The notes under the pieces: generated by a model
What the model saw: the letters and a program-made list of their open reading frames with translations, nothing else
Database searches by the model: none
What the model was told of the DNA's origin: nothing
Shown here: positions 32,081-41,871 of the stretch, piece by piece
How positions within the stretch are numbered: position 1 is the first letter of the stretch
How the letters are laid out: every line of letters begins with the position of its first letter
Program-made: the position numbers and the translations under genes
Origin: OMPR01 sp965183835
GTDB taxonomy: Bacteria > Pseudomonadota > Alphaproteobacteria > Rhodobacterales > Rhodobacteraceae
Reading direction: 5' to 3'
Assembly: GCA_965183835.1 (NCBI GenBank)
Contig: CBCYME010000012.1
Span: 62,001 to 126,000 of the forward strand
Length of the DNA stretch: 64,000 bases

Positions 32081-34573
32081 TCAGTATAGCCCGCCCGAAC
32101 TGACCGTTCCAAAGTTGGCTTTGGGTCCCACCGTTGTTTTCTCACCTGTTGATGTTGTGACCTGATGCCCGGTTTGCTGTGCCTCTTCAAACAATGGCAA
32201 GTTAGATCCCATGGCAAAACCACCATCATAGGTTCGACCGAAAATGGGCTCTTCGCCATCGCGGAAATATTCCGCGACCACATGCGCACCACTCGCGTTG
32301 TCAGGCAAACGACCACCGGTAAAGCGGTCAATTTTGATGAAATGCCCACCGGGGGGAACATCAAACGGTCCACCGCCATATTTTTCAGTGGCTTTGGTCA
32401 TAAAGCTCTGGAAAACGGGGCCACACATGCCACCACCTGACGCACCACGTCCAAGAGGACGCGGGCGGTCATACCCGATATAACAGCCAGCCACGATATT
32501 CGAGGTGAACCCGACGAACCAGACATCACGGGCCTCATTAGTGGTTCCTGTTTTACCGGCTGTTGGAACGGGCAACTTCACGGTTCGGCTCGCGGTGCCG
32601 CGTTCTACCACTCCCCGCATCATCGAGGTCAACTGATAGGCGGTCACCGCATCCATCACCTGCTCACGATTGGTCAGGATACGCGGGGCGGCATCGGGCG
32701 CAATGGCTGAGGATGTACAATCCACGCAATCGCGGTCGTCGTGACGATAAATCGTTTTCCCATACCGATCCTGAATACGGTCCACCAATGTGGGTTCCAC
32801 GCGTTCGCCGCCGTTGGCGAACATCGCGTAAGCGGCAACCATCTTGAACAATGTTGTCTCTTCGGACCCCAGCGCGTTGGCCAGATACGGACCCATGTGG
32901 TCATAAACTCCGAACCGTTCGGCGTATCCCGCAACCACAGGCATCGACACCTCTTGCGCCAAACGAATGGTCATCAAGTTTCTGGACCGTTCGATCCCGG
33001 TCCGCAAAGGGGTCGGACCATAGAACTTGCGCGAGGCGTTTTTCGGGCGCCACAAACCTTGCGGTGTGTTTACTTCGATTGGCGCGTCCACAATGATCGT
33101 TGCGGGGCTGTATCCACTGTCCAATGCCGCAGCATAGACAAACGGTTTGAACGAAGACCCCGGCTGACGCTGCGCCTGTGTCGCACGGTTGAACACGGTG
33201 TCCTGATAAGAGAACCCGCCCTGCATAGCCAGAACACGGCCCGAATTCACATCCATCGCCATGAACCCGCCCTGCACTTCGGGAACCTGCCGCAAGGACC
33301 ACTGCCCGGTATCTTCGACGGCCCGGACCAGAACAACATCCCCAACTGTGAAATTCTCTTTAAAATTGCCCTTCATCCATTTGATGTCAGAGCGCGGCAC
33401 AACACCGTCGGCTTCGGCATTTTCCACACCGACCCGCAAGCTTTTATCCGCGACAGACAACACAACCGCTGGCAACCACTTTCCACCCAGCGTGACGTCA
33501 CGCGACACATCTGCGTTGCGCAGGGCCTCTCGCCATTCAGCCTCGTCTCCTAAAACTTCGGCGGGCAGTGTTTCACCCGTTCCACGCCACTTGCCGCGAG
33601 ACCGGTCATATTTCTGCAACGCAACACGCAGGGACTTGGCCGCTTCTACCTGCATCTCTTCGTCGATACTGGCACGCACGGTAAAGCCGCCGGTAAAGAA
33701 CTCACCTTCGCCGAAATCTTCGCTCAGCTGACGGCGAATTTCGTCGGTGAAATAATCACGTGGCGGCAAAGCCGTTCGAAAACTCTCAAAATCGCCGTTC
33801 TGAACGGATCGCAGCGGTTGGCTCACTTCATCTTCGTACTCAGCCGTTGAGATATAGCCATTTTCCATCATCTCTTTCAGCACAAAGTCACGACGCGACA
33901 AAAGCCGCTCTTTGCGTCTGACCGGGTGATAATCTGACGGCGCTTTGGGCAACGACGCGAGGAATGCGGCCTCGTGTGGCTCCAGTTCACTCAGAGTTTT
34001 GTTGAAATACGTCTGAGCGGCAGCAGTCACCCCATAGGAGTTCTGGCCCAAAAAGATCTCGTTCATATAGAGTTCGAGGATCTGCTCTTTGTTCAGCGTC
34101 TCTTCCAGGCGGGCGGCGAGTATGATCTCTTTGATCTTACGTTCTGCCTTGCGATCCCCCGACAGCAAAAAGTTCTTCATCACCTGCTGCGTGATCGTCG
34201 AGGCCCCGCGCACGTTTTGCCCCCGCGAGCGCACGGCCTCAAACCCGGCGGCGGCGATGCCGCGCATGTCATAGCCTTTGTGGGTGTAGAAATTCTTGTC
34301 TTCGGCAGAGATAAAAGCCTGTTTCACCAAATCCGGGATTTCATCCGCCGGCGTAAAGAGACGGCGTTCTTTGGCGAATTCATCGATCAGATGCCCCTCG
34401 CCCGAATAGATCCGGCTGATCGTCGGCGGCTTGTATTGGGCCAAGGATTCGTGGCTGGGCAAATCGCGCCCATACATCCAAAAGACGCCACCAAGTGTCA
34501 GCGCGACCATGAAAATACCCAAGGTCACGAGGCTGAAAATCGCCCCAAAGAAAGAGAGGATGAACCGGATCAC
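32081..34573 (-). CDS. mrcA: Penicillin-binding protein 1A
   Basis: An 830-residue bifunctional peptidoglycan synthase. It has an N-terminal membrane anchor (residues 8-33), a GT51 glycosyltransferase domain with the catalytic Glu in ISAEDKNFYTHKGYD and GASTITQQVMKNFLL, a central OB-like insert (about 320-420), and a transpeptidase domain with SxxK in GSSFKPF, SxN in ERSRNL and KTG in AGKTGTTNEARD. A Cys pair DCVDC lies between SxN and KTG. It polymerises and crosslinks the cell wall in the periplasm. The amiC-like gene lies upstream on the same strand. Confidence 0.96.
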   Translation of the reverse strand: MIRFILSFFGAIFSLVTLGIFMVALTLGGVFWMYGRDLPSHESLAQYKPPTISRIYSGEGHLIDEFAKERRLFTPADEIPDLVKQAFISAEDKNFYTHKGYDMRGIAAAGFEAVRSRGQNVRGASTITQQVMKNFLLSGDRKAERKIKEIILAARLEETLNKEQILELYMNEIFLGQNSYGVTAAAQTYFNKTLSELEPHEAAFLASLPKAPSDYHPVRRKERLLSRRDFVLKEMMENGYISTAEYEDEVSQPLRSVQNGDFESFRTALPPRDYFTDEIRRQLSEDFGEGEFFTGGFTVRASIDEEMQVEAAKSLRVALQKYDRSRGKWRGTGETLPAEVLGDEAEWREALRNADVSRDVTLGGKWLPAVVLSVADKSLRVGVENAEADGVVPRSDIKWMKGNFKENFTVGDVVLVRAVEDTGQWSLRQVPEVQGGFMAMDVNSGRVLAMQGGFSYQDTVFNRATQAQRQPGSSFKPFVYAAALDSGYSPATIIVDAPIEVNTPQGLWRPKNASRKFYGPTPLRTGIERSRNLMTIRLAQEVSMPVVAGYAERFGVYDHMGPYLANALGSEETTLFKMVAAYAMFANGGERVEPTLVDRIQDRYGKTIYRHDDRDCVDCTSSAIAPDAAPRILTNREQVMDAVTAYQLTSMMRGVVERGTASRTVKLPVPTAGKTGTTNEARDVWFVGFTSNIVAGCYIGYDRPRPLGRGASGGGMCGPVFQSFMTKATEKYGGGPFDVPPGGHFIKIDRFTGGRLPDNASGAHVVAEYFRDGEEPIFGRTYDGGFAMGSNLPLFEEAQQTGHQVTTSTGEKTTVGPKANFGTVSSGGLY

Positions 34574-34743
34574 GTTGCTGCCTTTTTTCCGCGGTGCCGT
34601 CTATATAGGCATCCGACCCGCAAGGGTCAAAATGTCAGGTGGCGAATGCGCGCTCAAACCGCAATATTTTTCGCAACATAACGTATTTTTTGCTCTGATG
34701 TCGTGAATATGAGCATCGTTCCAGCCATTCTTGCCGGATTACG

Positions 34744-35964
34744 TTACTGCCGCACCAGGGCCTTTTTCTCCAGATCCGTACGACGCCAGTTTTGCAGACC
34801 ATTTCGAATGCCCTGCGCCATGCCTGCCCGCCAGTTGGGATTTTGCAGGTTTTTCAAATCGCGCGGGCTGGACATGAACCCGATTTCAATCAAAACCGAC
34901 GGGATATCAGCGGCTTTCAACACGGAAAACGCCGCCGACCTGAGCGGGCGACGATTCATCGGCCCCCCCTGCTGTGTCATGCCATCCACCAAGGCCTGTG
35001 CCAAGCTATAGGTACGTGGCTGCGTTTCCTGTCTCGCCAGATCCAACAAAATATCAGTGACCTGATCATCCGCCTTGCTCAGATCCACCCCCGACAACAA
35101 ATCCCCCCGGTCATGGCGTTCTGCCAATTTGGCGCTCGCAACATCAGATGCTTCGTTTGACAGCACGTGAACCGTCGCGCCATGCGCCAACCCTTCGGCC
35201 AGCGAATCCGCATGGAGCGAGATAAAGACATCTGCGCCCGCTTGATGCGCCAATGAAATGCGCCGCTCAAGCGAGACAAAGTAATCGGTATCGCGGGTCA
35301 GAATAACCTCGAACCCATCTGATCTCAGCAACAGCTCGCGCAACTCACGCGCAAAGGTGAGCATCAGATGTTTTTCATCAATGTTGCCTGCTTCGGCACC
35401 GGGATCAATGCCACCGTGCCCCGGGTCCAAGACCACCCTTAGCGGCGCATCTGGTTCCTTGGGGTCTAGCGCGGTGATCTCTTCAGGAACCGGTAAATCC
35501 CAACGCGGATCGTTCGGGGGACCTGCCTGCGCCTCGAAAACCTTTTGGCTCACTGGCTTGAGCTGCACCACAAGACGCGCGCCGCCGGTCACATCGTCAA
35601 CCGACAGCTCCGCCTGTTGGACCGCCATTGGGCCCACCAGATCCAGCACCATGCGGGACCACCCCGGAACATAGGTGCCAAACTGCGCCTGTTTTATGGC
35701 CTGCGTTTGCACCAACTCGCCGGACTGCAAACCCGTCCAGTCCACCTCCTGAAAGTCGAGCACAAGGCGCGGTGGCCCGGCCAGAGTGAACAATCTAAAA
35801 GGCACGCCCTGGCTCAGTGACAGATCGATCTGCACCTTGTCAGCGCGTGCATCCGTGATCTGGCTCTGCGCCGGGTCAATACGGGCCAAGCCGCTGAATT
35901 CCTGTGCCCAAGCAGGGGCTGACAAGACACAGCCCACCAACAATGCCGAAAGAAATCTGTTCAT
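34744..35964 (-). CDS. N-acetylmuramoyl-L-alanine amidase, AmiC type
   Basis: A 406-residue exported cell-wall hydrolase that removes stem peptides during septum splitting. It has a Sec signal (MNRFLSALLVGCVLSAPAWA), an AMIN domain (about 35-130) for localisation, and an Amidase_3 catalytic domain with zinc ligands in LDPGHGGIDPGAE, the Glu in DEKHLMLTF, ISLHADS and VLIEIGFMSS. The start at 35964 was chosen over a much longer frame because it gives a clean signal peptide. It is located just upstream of mrcA, a sensible pairing of wall hydrolase and synthase. Confidence 0.93.
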   Translation of the reverse strand: MNRFLSALLVGCVLSAPAWAQEFSGLARIDPAQSQITDARADKVQIDLSLSQGVPFRLFTLAGPPRLVLDFQEVDWTGLQSGELVQTQAIKQAQFGTYVPGWSRMVLDLVGPMAVQQAELSVDDVTGGARLVVQLKPVSQKVFEAQAGPPNDPRWDLPVPEEITALDPKEPDAPLRVVLDPGHGGIDPGAEAGNIDEKHLMLTFARELRELLLRSDGFEVILTRDTDYFVSLERRISLAHQAGADVFISLHADSLAEGLAHGATVHVLSNEASDVASAKLAERHDRGDLLSGVDLSKADDQVTDILLDLARQETQPRTYSLAQALVDGMTQQGGPMNRRPLRSAAFSVLKAADIPSVLIEIGFMSSPRDLKNLQNPNWRAGMAQGIRNGLQNWRRTDLEKKALVRQ

Positions 35965-36025
35965 AAACCTTTGGCCCTTGTCGTTTTCAAACGTTCTAAC
36001 GCCTGCGCCCGCCTTTGGGAACGCC

Positions 36026-37171
36026 CTAGCCGCGTGCAGCCATAAACGTCGCAAGTCGCGCCAGACCTTCTTGGATATCCTCGGTCGCGCGCGCATAAGA
36101 AAACCGCAAAGTCCCTGCCCCGCGCACAGCGTCAAAATCCAAACCCGGTGTCACCGCAACACCTGCTTTTTCCAAAATCTCAGAAGCAAAGGCCCGGCTG
36201 TCATTGGTCAGGTCACTTACATCTGCATAAATGTAAAACGCGCCATCGGGCGGTGCAATCTTTGTGAACCCCGCCTTTGGCAACCCTTCCAACATCAAGG
36301 CCCGGTTCGCCTTATAAACATCCAGATTGCCCTGCAGCTCCTCTTCGCACTCCATCGCTGCCAAAGCCGCGACCTGACTCGCATGGGGGGCGCAGATAAA
36401 CATATTCTGCGCGATGCGTTCGATCACCCGAACATGGTCTTCGGGAACCACCATCCAGCCGACACGCCACCCCGTCATCGAGAAATATTTGGAAAACGAA
36501 TTGATGACATAGCAGTCATCCGTCAGCTCCAACGCTGTCACGGCTTTGGCCTCGTATTCGATGCCGTGATAAATTTCATCACTGATAAAGGCCGCATTCT
36601 GGGCCTGTGTCGCGTCAATCAACGCGCCCATCGCTGCGTGATCCAACATAGTTCCGGTCGGGTTCGCAGGCGACGCCACCATCAACCCAGCCAAATCCAG
36701 ATCTGCAAAATCCGCGGGCACTGGCTGTAACCGATTCTCGGGGGCCGTCTGTATGTCCACAGGAACCAGATCCAGCGCACTCAGAATCTGTCGATAAGAG
36801 GGATACCCCGGCGCGCCGATACCCACACGATCCCCGGTATCGAACAACGAGGTGAACGCCAGCAAAAATCCGCCGCTTGATCCGGGCGTTACAACCACCC
36901 GATCCGGGTTAAGATCAACGTTGTACCATTCGCCATATAACCGCGCGATCCGTTGTCGCAATTCCGGCAAACCCAACGCAACGGTATAGCCCAGTGCATC
37001 TTGCTGCAAAGACCGCGTCAACGCATCAACCGCCCCCTTGGGGGCCCCGGTCCCGGGTTGCCCAACTTCCATGTGAATAATCCGGCGACCGCCCTCTTCG
37101 GCGCGGCGCGCGGCCTCCATCACATCCATCACAATAAAGGGATCAACTTTTGAGCGGGTTGAGTTTCGCAT
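36026..37171 (-). CDS. Class I/II PLP-dependent aminotransferase
   Basis: A 381-residue fold-type I aminotransferase. The N-terminal EVGQPGTGAPKGAVD, GSSGGFLLAFTSLFD, ASPANPTG, SDEIYHGIEY and the PLP-lysine motif INSFSKYFSMTGWRVGW are all in place, with the substrate-carboxylate Arg in LRFSYARA. It resembles aspartate/aromatic-type aminotransferases of the AspC-like group, but the amino acid is not predictable. The start at 37171 has GGGAGAA just upstream; a longer frame extends into the divergent M48 gene and was rejected. Confidence 0.9.
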   Translation of the reverse strand: MRNSTRSKVDPFIVMDVMEAARRAEEGGRRIIHMEVGQPGTGAPKGAVDALTRSLQQDALGYTVALGLPELRQRIARLYGEWYNVDLNPDRVVVTPGSSGGFLLAFTSLFDTGDRVGIGAPGYPSYRQILSALDLVPVDIQTAPENRLQPVPADFADLDLAGLMVASPANPTGTMLDHAAMGALIDATQAQNAAFISDEIYHGIEYEAKAVTALELTDDCYVINSFSKYFSMTGWRVGWMVVPEDHVRVIERIAQNMFICAPHASQVAALAAMECEEELQGNLDVYKANRALMLEGLPKAGFTKIAPPDGAFYIYADVSDLTNDSRAFASEILEKAGVAVTPGLDFDAVRGAGTLRFSYARATEDIQEGLARLATFMAARG

Positions 37172-37193
37172 GTGCTTCTCCCATGTTGCGGCC

Positions 37194-38543
37194 ATGACTT
37201 TTGATCGCGTATCCCGGCTGGCGTCAATCCCAGCCTTTTGTTTGGCCGCAGTTCTGTTTCTTGTTTCCGCAACACCGTCTGTTGCCATTCAATTGTTGCG
37301 CGATCCAGACATTGAATATGGCCTAAAAGAGCTGGCCTTTCCGGTCCTGCGCGCTGCTGGCCTGAGCCCCAATCGGGTCAAAGTTTTAGTTGTCAACGAC
37401 AGCAGCCTCAATGCCTTTGTTGTTGATCACAATACGATTTTCCTGAATTATGGATTGATCGTGAAAGTCAAACGCGCCGATGTGATTCAAGCGGTTATCG
37501 CGCACGAAGCAGCCCATATCGCAAATGGTCACCTCGCCCGCCGGATCGGTAATCTGGAAAACGCCAGAAACCTGTCGAGCTTGGGCATTGCGCTTGCGCT
37601 GTTGGCCGCAGCAGCAGGTGGGGGTGATGCTGCCGCAGGAATCGCCGCGGGCACCCAAAGCTCGGCAATCCGTGGGTTCCTTAGCCACACCCGCGCCGAA
37701 GAGGCCGCGGCGGACCGGTCCGCTGCCAGCTACATGCGCTTGTCGGACATTTCGCCCCAAGGGTTGGTTGATTTGCACCGCACCTTTGCCGGGCAAGAAT
37801 TGCTGAGCGTTGGTCGGCAAGACCCCTATATGCAATCCCACCCGCTGACCCGAGACCGAATTCGCGCCGCCGAGAATTTCGTTGCCTCTTATAAGAGCCA
37901 AGTCAAACCAAACCCCAACGCAGAATATTGGTTCAACAGGGTCAAAGGTAAAATCACCGCCTTCACCCGCTCTGCTAAGTGGACGCAAAGCTCGGTCAAA
38001 CACGAAACACACCGAGATATCGCGCTGATGCGCCAAGCCATCGCGTATCATCGGCTCAGCAATTATTCCAAGGCGATCAGCGCGATCAACGCTGCGTTGG
38101 AAATACGCCCTGATGATCCGTACTATCACGAGCTCAAAGGCCAAATTCTGGTAGAAAACCGGAAATGGGGGGCTTCGGTGCGCGCGTATGAAACCGCTGT
38201 CGAACTCGCCCCGCGCGAACCTTTGATACTCGCAGGTCTTGGCCGCGCCCTGCTTCATGCAGGCCAACCAAAACAAGCCTTGGAACAATTGCAAAAAGCC
38301 CGCGCACGCGATTACCGCGATATTCGGATGCTGCGCGATCTTGCGATGGCTTATTCCAAAACTGGAAACAACGGCATGGCCTCGGTGGTGACGGCCGAAC
38401 GCTACGCTTTACAAGGCCGCATGGTAGACGCTGGCATTCACGCCAAACGTGCCATCGGCGCCCTCCCCACCGGATCAACCGGTTGGCAACGGGCACAGGA
38501 TGTGCTCATTGCTTCTGAACGTGCTGAAAAAAGGAAACGATAA
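37194..38543 (+). CDS. M48 metalloprotease with TPR repeats (BepA-like)
   Basis: A 449-residue exported protease. A signal peptide (about residues 8-30) is followed by an M48 zinc-protease domain with HEAAH in AVIAHEAAHIANGHLARR and the third ligand Glu in TRAEEAAADRSAASYM. The C-terminal half has TPR-like repeats (IAYHRLSNYSKAISAINAAL, VRAYETAVELAPREPLILAG). The arrangement matches periplasmic BepA/YfgC, which watches over outer-membrane protein assembly. It overlaps the DsbA-like gene by 3 bases (TAATG). Confidence 0.92.
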   Translation: MTFDRVSRLASIPAFCLAAVLFLVSATPSVAIQLLRDPDIEYGLKELAFPVLRAAGLSPNRVKVLVVNDSSLNAFVVDHNTIFLNYGLIVKVKRADVIQAVIAHEAAHIANGHLARRIGNLENARNLSSLGIALALLAAAAGGGDAAAGIAAGTQSSAIRGFLSHTRAEEAAADRSAASYMRLSDISPQGLVDLHRTFAGQELLSVGRQDPYMQSHPLTRDRIRAAENFVASYKSQVKPNPNAEYWFNRVKGKITAFTRSAKWTQSSVKHETHRDIALMRQAIAYHRLSNYSKAISAINAALEIRPDDPYYHELKGQILVENRKWGASVRAYETAVELAPREPLILAGLGRALLHAGQPKQALEQLQKARARDYRDIRMLRDLAMAYSKTGNNGMASVVTAERYALQGRMVDAGIHAKRAIGALPTGSTGWQRAQDVLIASERAEKRKR

Positions 38544-39295
38544 TGCTCCGTTTTGCCGCCCCGGCCCTTACGGCCCTGACCCTCATATCTGGCCCGGTTC
38601 AGGCGTTGGATCTCAGCGCGATGAGTGCTGATGATCGCGACGCTTTTGGCGTTCAGGTCCGCGAATACCTTTTGGAAAACCCACAGGTCATCCTCGAAGC
38701 GATCAACCTGTTGGAACAACGCCAGGCTGCAGCGGAATCGCAAGCTGATCTGCAACTGGTTCAAAACAATGCGGACGAGCTGTTCAACGACGGCTACAGC
38801 TGGGTTGGCGGCAATCCAGAGGGTGACATCACGCTGGTCGAATTCATGGACTACCGTTGTGGCTACTGCCGCCGTGCCGTCCCCGAAGTCGCCAAACTGT
38901 TGCAAGAGGATGGCAACATCCGTCTGGTGATCAAAGAACTGCCAATCTTGGGCGAAGCCTCCGTTATCTCATCCCGCTTTGCGGTCGCGGCCAAACAGGT
39001 TGGCGGCAACGAGGCTTACAAACAAGTGCACGACGCGCTGCTGGAATTTGGTGGCGAAGCCAACGAAGTCACATTACGCCGCCTATCTGACGGGCTTGGG
39101 CTGGATTCCGATGCGATCTTTGCAGCCATGAACAGTGACGCGGTTAGCGAAGAAATCACCCGCACGCGGGCCTTGGCGCAGAAACTCAACATCTCGGGCA
39201 CGCCCACCTTCGTATTGGGCACTGAATTGCTGCGGGGGTACTTGCCTGCCGACCAGATGCTACAGATCGCGGCACAGGTTCGCGACCAAAGCTAA
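38543..39295 (+). CDS. DsbA-family thiol:disulfide oxidoreductase
   Basis: A 250-residue periplasmic thioredoxin-fold protein. Signal peptide at residues 1-22, a helical N-terminal extension (about 25-85) as in ScsC/Com1-like proteins, the active site CGYC in EFMDYRCGYCRRAVPEV, and the cis-Pro loop SGTPTFVLGTELLRGY. It is coupled to the M48 protease gene, which fits a joint role in periplasmic protein quality control. The N-terminal extension could allow oligomerisation and isomerase activity; inference. Confidence 0.92.
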   Translation: MLRFAAPALTALTLISGPVQALDLSAMSADDRDAFGVQVREYLLENPQVILEAINLLEQRQAAAESQADLQLVQNNADELFNDGYSWVGGNPEGDITLVEFMDYRCGYCRRAVPEVAKLLQEDGNIRLVIKELPILGEASVISSRFAVAAKQVGGNEAYKQVHDALLEFGGEANEVTLRRLSDGLGLDSDAIFAAMNSDAVSEEITRTRALAQKLNISGTPTFVLGTELLRGYLPADQMLQIAAQVRDQS

Positions 39296-39317
39296 AGCAG
39301 CCCCCAAAACAATGAAG

Positions 39318-39350
39318 AAAGGCCGCCAAGCATTTGCTATGGCGGCCTTT
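39318..39350. terminator. Bidirectional rho-independent terminator
   Basis: AAAGGCCGCCA pairs with TGGCGGCCTTT around an 11-base loop, with A/T runs on both sides. It lies between the convergent dsbA-like and ispG genes. Confidence 0.9.
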
Positions 39351-39352
39351 TG

Positions 39353-40474
39353 TTATTCCGCGGCGTCTTGCTGAGCGTCGAGTTCAGCCGCCTTGCGTTC
39401 CACTTGTTCGACGATATGATCCACCATCTGATCATTGTTCAACTTGTGGCTTTGGGCGCCAGCCAAATAGACCATCCCTGATCCAGCACCACCGCCGGTA
39501 AAGCCAACATCCGTCATCAGCGCCTCTCCCGGACCATTCACCACGCATCCGATAATACTCAGGCTCATCGGCGTTTTGATATGCTCCAGACGCTTTTCCA
39601 ACGCCTCTACGGTTTTGATCACATCAAACCCCTGACGGGCACAGGATGGGCAGGAAATGATATTCACACCCCGATGCCGCAAACCGAGTGATTTCAGAAT
39701 TTCATAGCCGACTTTGACTTCTTCGACCGGATCGGCGGACAGAGACACCCGAATGGTATCCCCGATCCCCATCCACAGCAGATTTCCCAAACCGATCGCG
39801 GATTTGATGGTGCCACTGACCAACCCGCCTGCCTCGGTGATACCCAAATGAATGGGCGCGTCGGTCGCTTCGGCCAACCCCTGATAGGCAGCCGCCGACA
39901 TAAATACATCGGATGCTTTGACCGAGATCTTGAAGTTGTGGAAATCGTTGTCTTGCAGGATCCGGATATGCTCTAGCCCGCTTTCGACCATCGCATCAGG
40001 GCACGGTTCACCGTATTTATCCAACAGGTGCTTTTCCAAGCTGCCCGCGTTTACACCGATACGGATCGAACAGTTGTGGTCTTTCGCGGCCTTGATGACC
40101 TCTTTAACCCGCTTTTCGTCCCCGATATTCCCAGGATTAATGCGCAGACAGGCGGCACCGGCTTCGGCCGCTTCGATGCCCCGTTTATAGTGAAAATGGA
40201 TATCTGCCACGATCGGAACCGGGCTTTCCGCGACAATCTCTTTAAGCGCTTGAGAGGATGCAACATCCGGAACCGACACCCGCACAATATCTGCCCCGGC
40301 TTCGGCGGCGGCCTGTACCTGCGCAATCGTTGCGGATGCGTCCGAGGTCAATGTGTTCGTCATGGTCTGCACCGAAATCGGTGCGTCCCCACCAACAGGG
40401 ACATTCCCCACCATGATTTGCCGGGATTTGCGACGATAGATATTCCGCCAAGGGCGCACGTGGTTAAGAGACAT
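39353..40474 (-). CDS. ispG: 4-hydroxy-3-methylbut-2-enyl diphosphate synthase
   Basis: IspG of the MEP isoprenoid pathway converts MEcPP to HMBPP using a [4Fe-4S] cluster. At 373 residues it shows VGGDAPISVQTMTNT near the N-terminus, a TIM-barrel, and the cluster Cys in ISCPSCARQGFD and SIIGCVVNGPGEA. The start MSLNHVRPW at 40474 was chosen for family conservation. An alternative in-frame ATG at 40510 has AGGGGG upstream, so the 12-residue longer form is possible. Between the two starts is a small inverted repeat (ATCCGT-CAA-ACGGAT). Confidence 0.94.
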   Translation of the reverse strand: MSLNHVRPWRNIYRRKSRQIMVGNVPVGGDAPISVQTMTNTLTSDASATIAQVQAAAEAGADIVRVSVPDVASSQALKEIVAESPVPIVADIHFHYKRGIEAAEAGAACLRINPGNIGDEKRVKEVIKAAKDHNCSIRIGVNAGSLEKHLLDKYGEPCPDAMVESGLEHIRILQDNDFHNFKISVKASDVFMSAAAYQGLAEATDAPIHLGITEAGGLVSGTIKSAIGLGNLLWMGIGDTIRVSLSADPVEEVKVGYEILKSLGLRHRGVNIISCPSCARQGFDVIKTVEALEKRLEHIKTPMSLSIIGCVVNGPGEALMTDVGFTGGGAGSGMVYLAGAQSHKLNNDQMVDHIVEQVERKAAELDAQQDAAE

Positions 40475-40543
40475 GACTATATCCGCATCTGATCCGTTTG
40501 ACGGATACATAAGCCCCCTGACCCCTGCACCGCAATGGTCGGA

Positions 40544-41737
40544 TTATTCAGTCGGGGTTTCCACAGTCACTTGCGCTTCGGCAACCATACGCGCCAAATC
40601 ACGATCCTGTTCCAGATCCGCAACTTCATAGCGCTGCCCCACCTCGTCAATCGACAGCGGCAGATTTTTGGTCACAACACCACGGTTTCCAACAGGCCCG
40701 TAATGTTCCCCATTCATCGCAAAATAAATTGCGCCTGATTCCCCGGCGCGCAGGGTGGGTGGCTCTTCCGTCAGTGGAACTTCGTAATTTTGCCCCGGTT
40801 CCATGATCCCTTCGTAAATCACAGACCCATCTGCGGCACTGACCCGAACCCACGATGGGCGCACAGCGACCATAACAAGGTTTTCGGAAATCTCTTCGAC
40901 GACCTGTGGAACAAGGTCTTCTACCCGCTGATGTGAGGCAATCTGAATATCAGGCAGCGCCGGGGTGCGGAAACTTCCGCTCGTGCGCGGGTCAAGTGTC
41001 GAAATCGGAGCATCACGTGCGACCAAAACCGGCACATCCAAAGCTTGCGGGCGATACATCCGATCCAAAGCTTCGGCCGTTGGCGTGATGAGCCCTGCGT
41101 TGCTTTCGCTCACAACACTGCGTGTGGCGCCATCCAGCGGATCCAGATCTGACAAAACAACAGGCGCTTGCTCAACTGGCGCAAACTGCACCTGTTGAAC
41201 CTGCTTAAGAACGGTCCATCCGCCATAACCGATGCCGCCAATCAACGCGACCAAGATCAGGCTGGACCCAATTGCGCGTGGTTCAATGTGCGAAAAGACA
41301 GTGTCCCCACCGGGGACAAACGGCGTATTTGGCGACACAAACGGATCGCGCCCCATAGGGCCTTTGGCTGCGACGCCACCGCTGGTCTTTTTTACAACCG
41401 ACGCCTGCGCCGACATGCCATGCGCGACTTCGAACCCGCTTTCTTGACAGAAAATCCCAAACGCTTCGTCAGGGTCCATCCCTAGGTACCGCGCATAAGA
41501 GCGGACGTATCCAGCAATGAAACCGGGTGTATCAAAGGCAGTAGGATCTGAATTTTCGATCGCGGCAATGTAATTGGCTTTGATGCGAAGCTCACGTTGA
41601 ACATCAAGCAGCGACTTTCCTAAAGTCGCTCGCTCGCCGCGCATCATATCGCCGAGACGCATTTCAAAGTCGTCAAACCCCTTAGGTTGTTCGACCTCTA
41701 CGTCCTTTGATTTGCGCTGAAATCTGCGCCCAATCAT
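40544..41737 (-). CDS. RodZ-like membrane HTH protein
   Basis: A 397-residue protein with an N-terminal cytoplasmic HTH_25 domain (residues 25-95; MRGERATLGKSLLDVQRELR, FIAGYVRSYARYLGMDP). A linker follows, then one membrane helix at about 155-172 (GSSLILVALIGGIGYGGW), and a periplasmic C-terminal region ending in a DUF4115 beta domain (SWVRVSAADGSVIYEGIMEP, AGESGAIYFAMNGEHYGPVG). This is the architecture of RodZ, which links MreB to the wall machinery. It precedes ispG on the same strand, a neighbour pair common in Proteobacteria. Confidence 0.88.
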   Translation of the reverse strand: MIGRRFQRKSKDVEVEQPKGFDDFEMRLGDMMRGERATLGKSLLDVQRELRIKANYIAAIENSDPTAFDTPGFIAGYVRSYARYLGMDPDEAFGIFCQESGFEVAHGMSAQASVVKKTSGGVAAKGPMGRDPFVSPNTPFVPGGDTVFSHIEPRAIGSSLILVALIGGIGYGGWTVLKQVQQVQFAPVEQAPVVLSDLDPLDGATRSVVSESNAGLITPTAEALDRMYRPQALDVPVLVARDAPISTLDPRTSGSFRTPALPDIQIASHQRVEDLVPQVVEEISENLVMVAVRPSWVRVSAADGSVIYEGIMEPGQNYEVPLTEEPPTLRAGESGAIYFAMNGEHYGPVGNRGVVTKNLPLSIDEVGQRYEVADLEQDRDLARMVAEAQVTVETPTE

Positions 41738-41871
41738 GCCTACTGCCCCATTACTAACCGCTGTAAACTTTCAGCCACGCCCCAGAATCGAGTCCCATCA
41801 CGATTCGTCCGACGCTTTTTGTTAGTGCGATAGTAACACGATTCAAGTGCCTTGCACACTATCCCTAGTGG

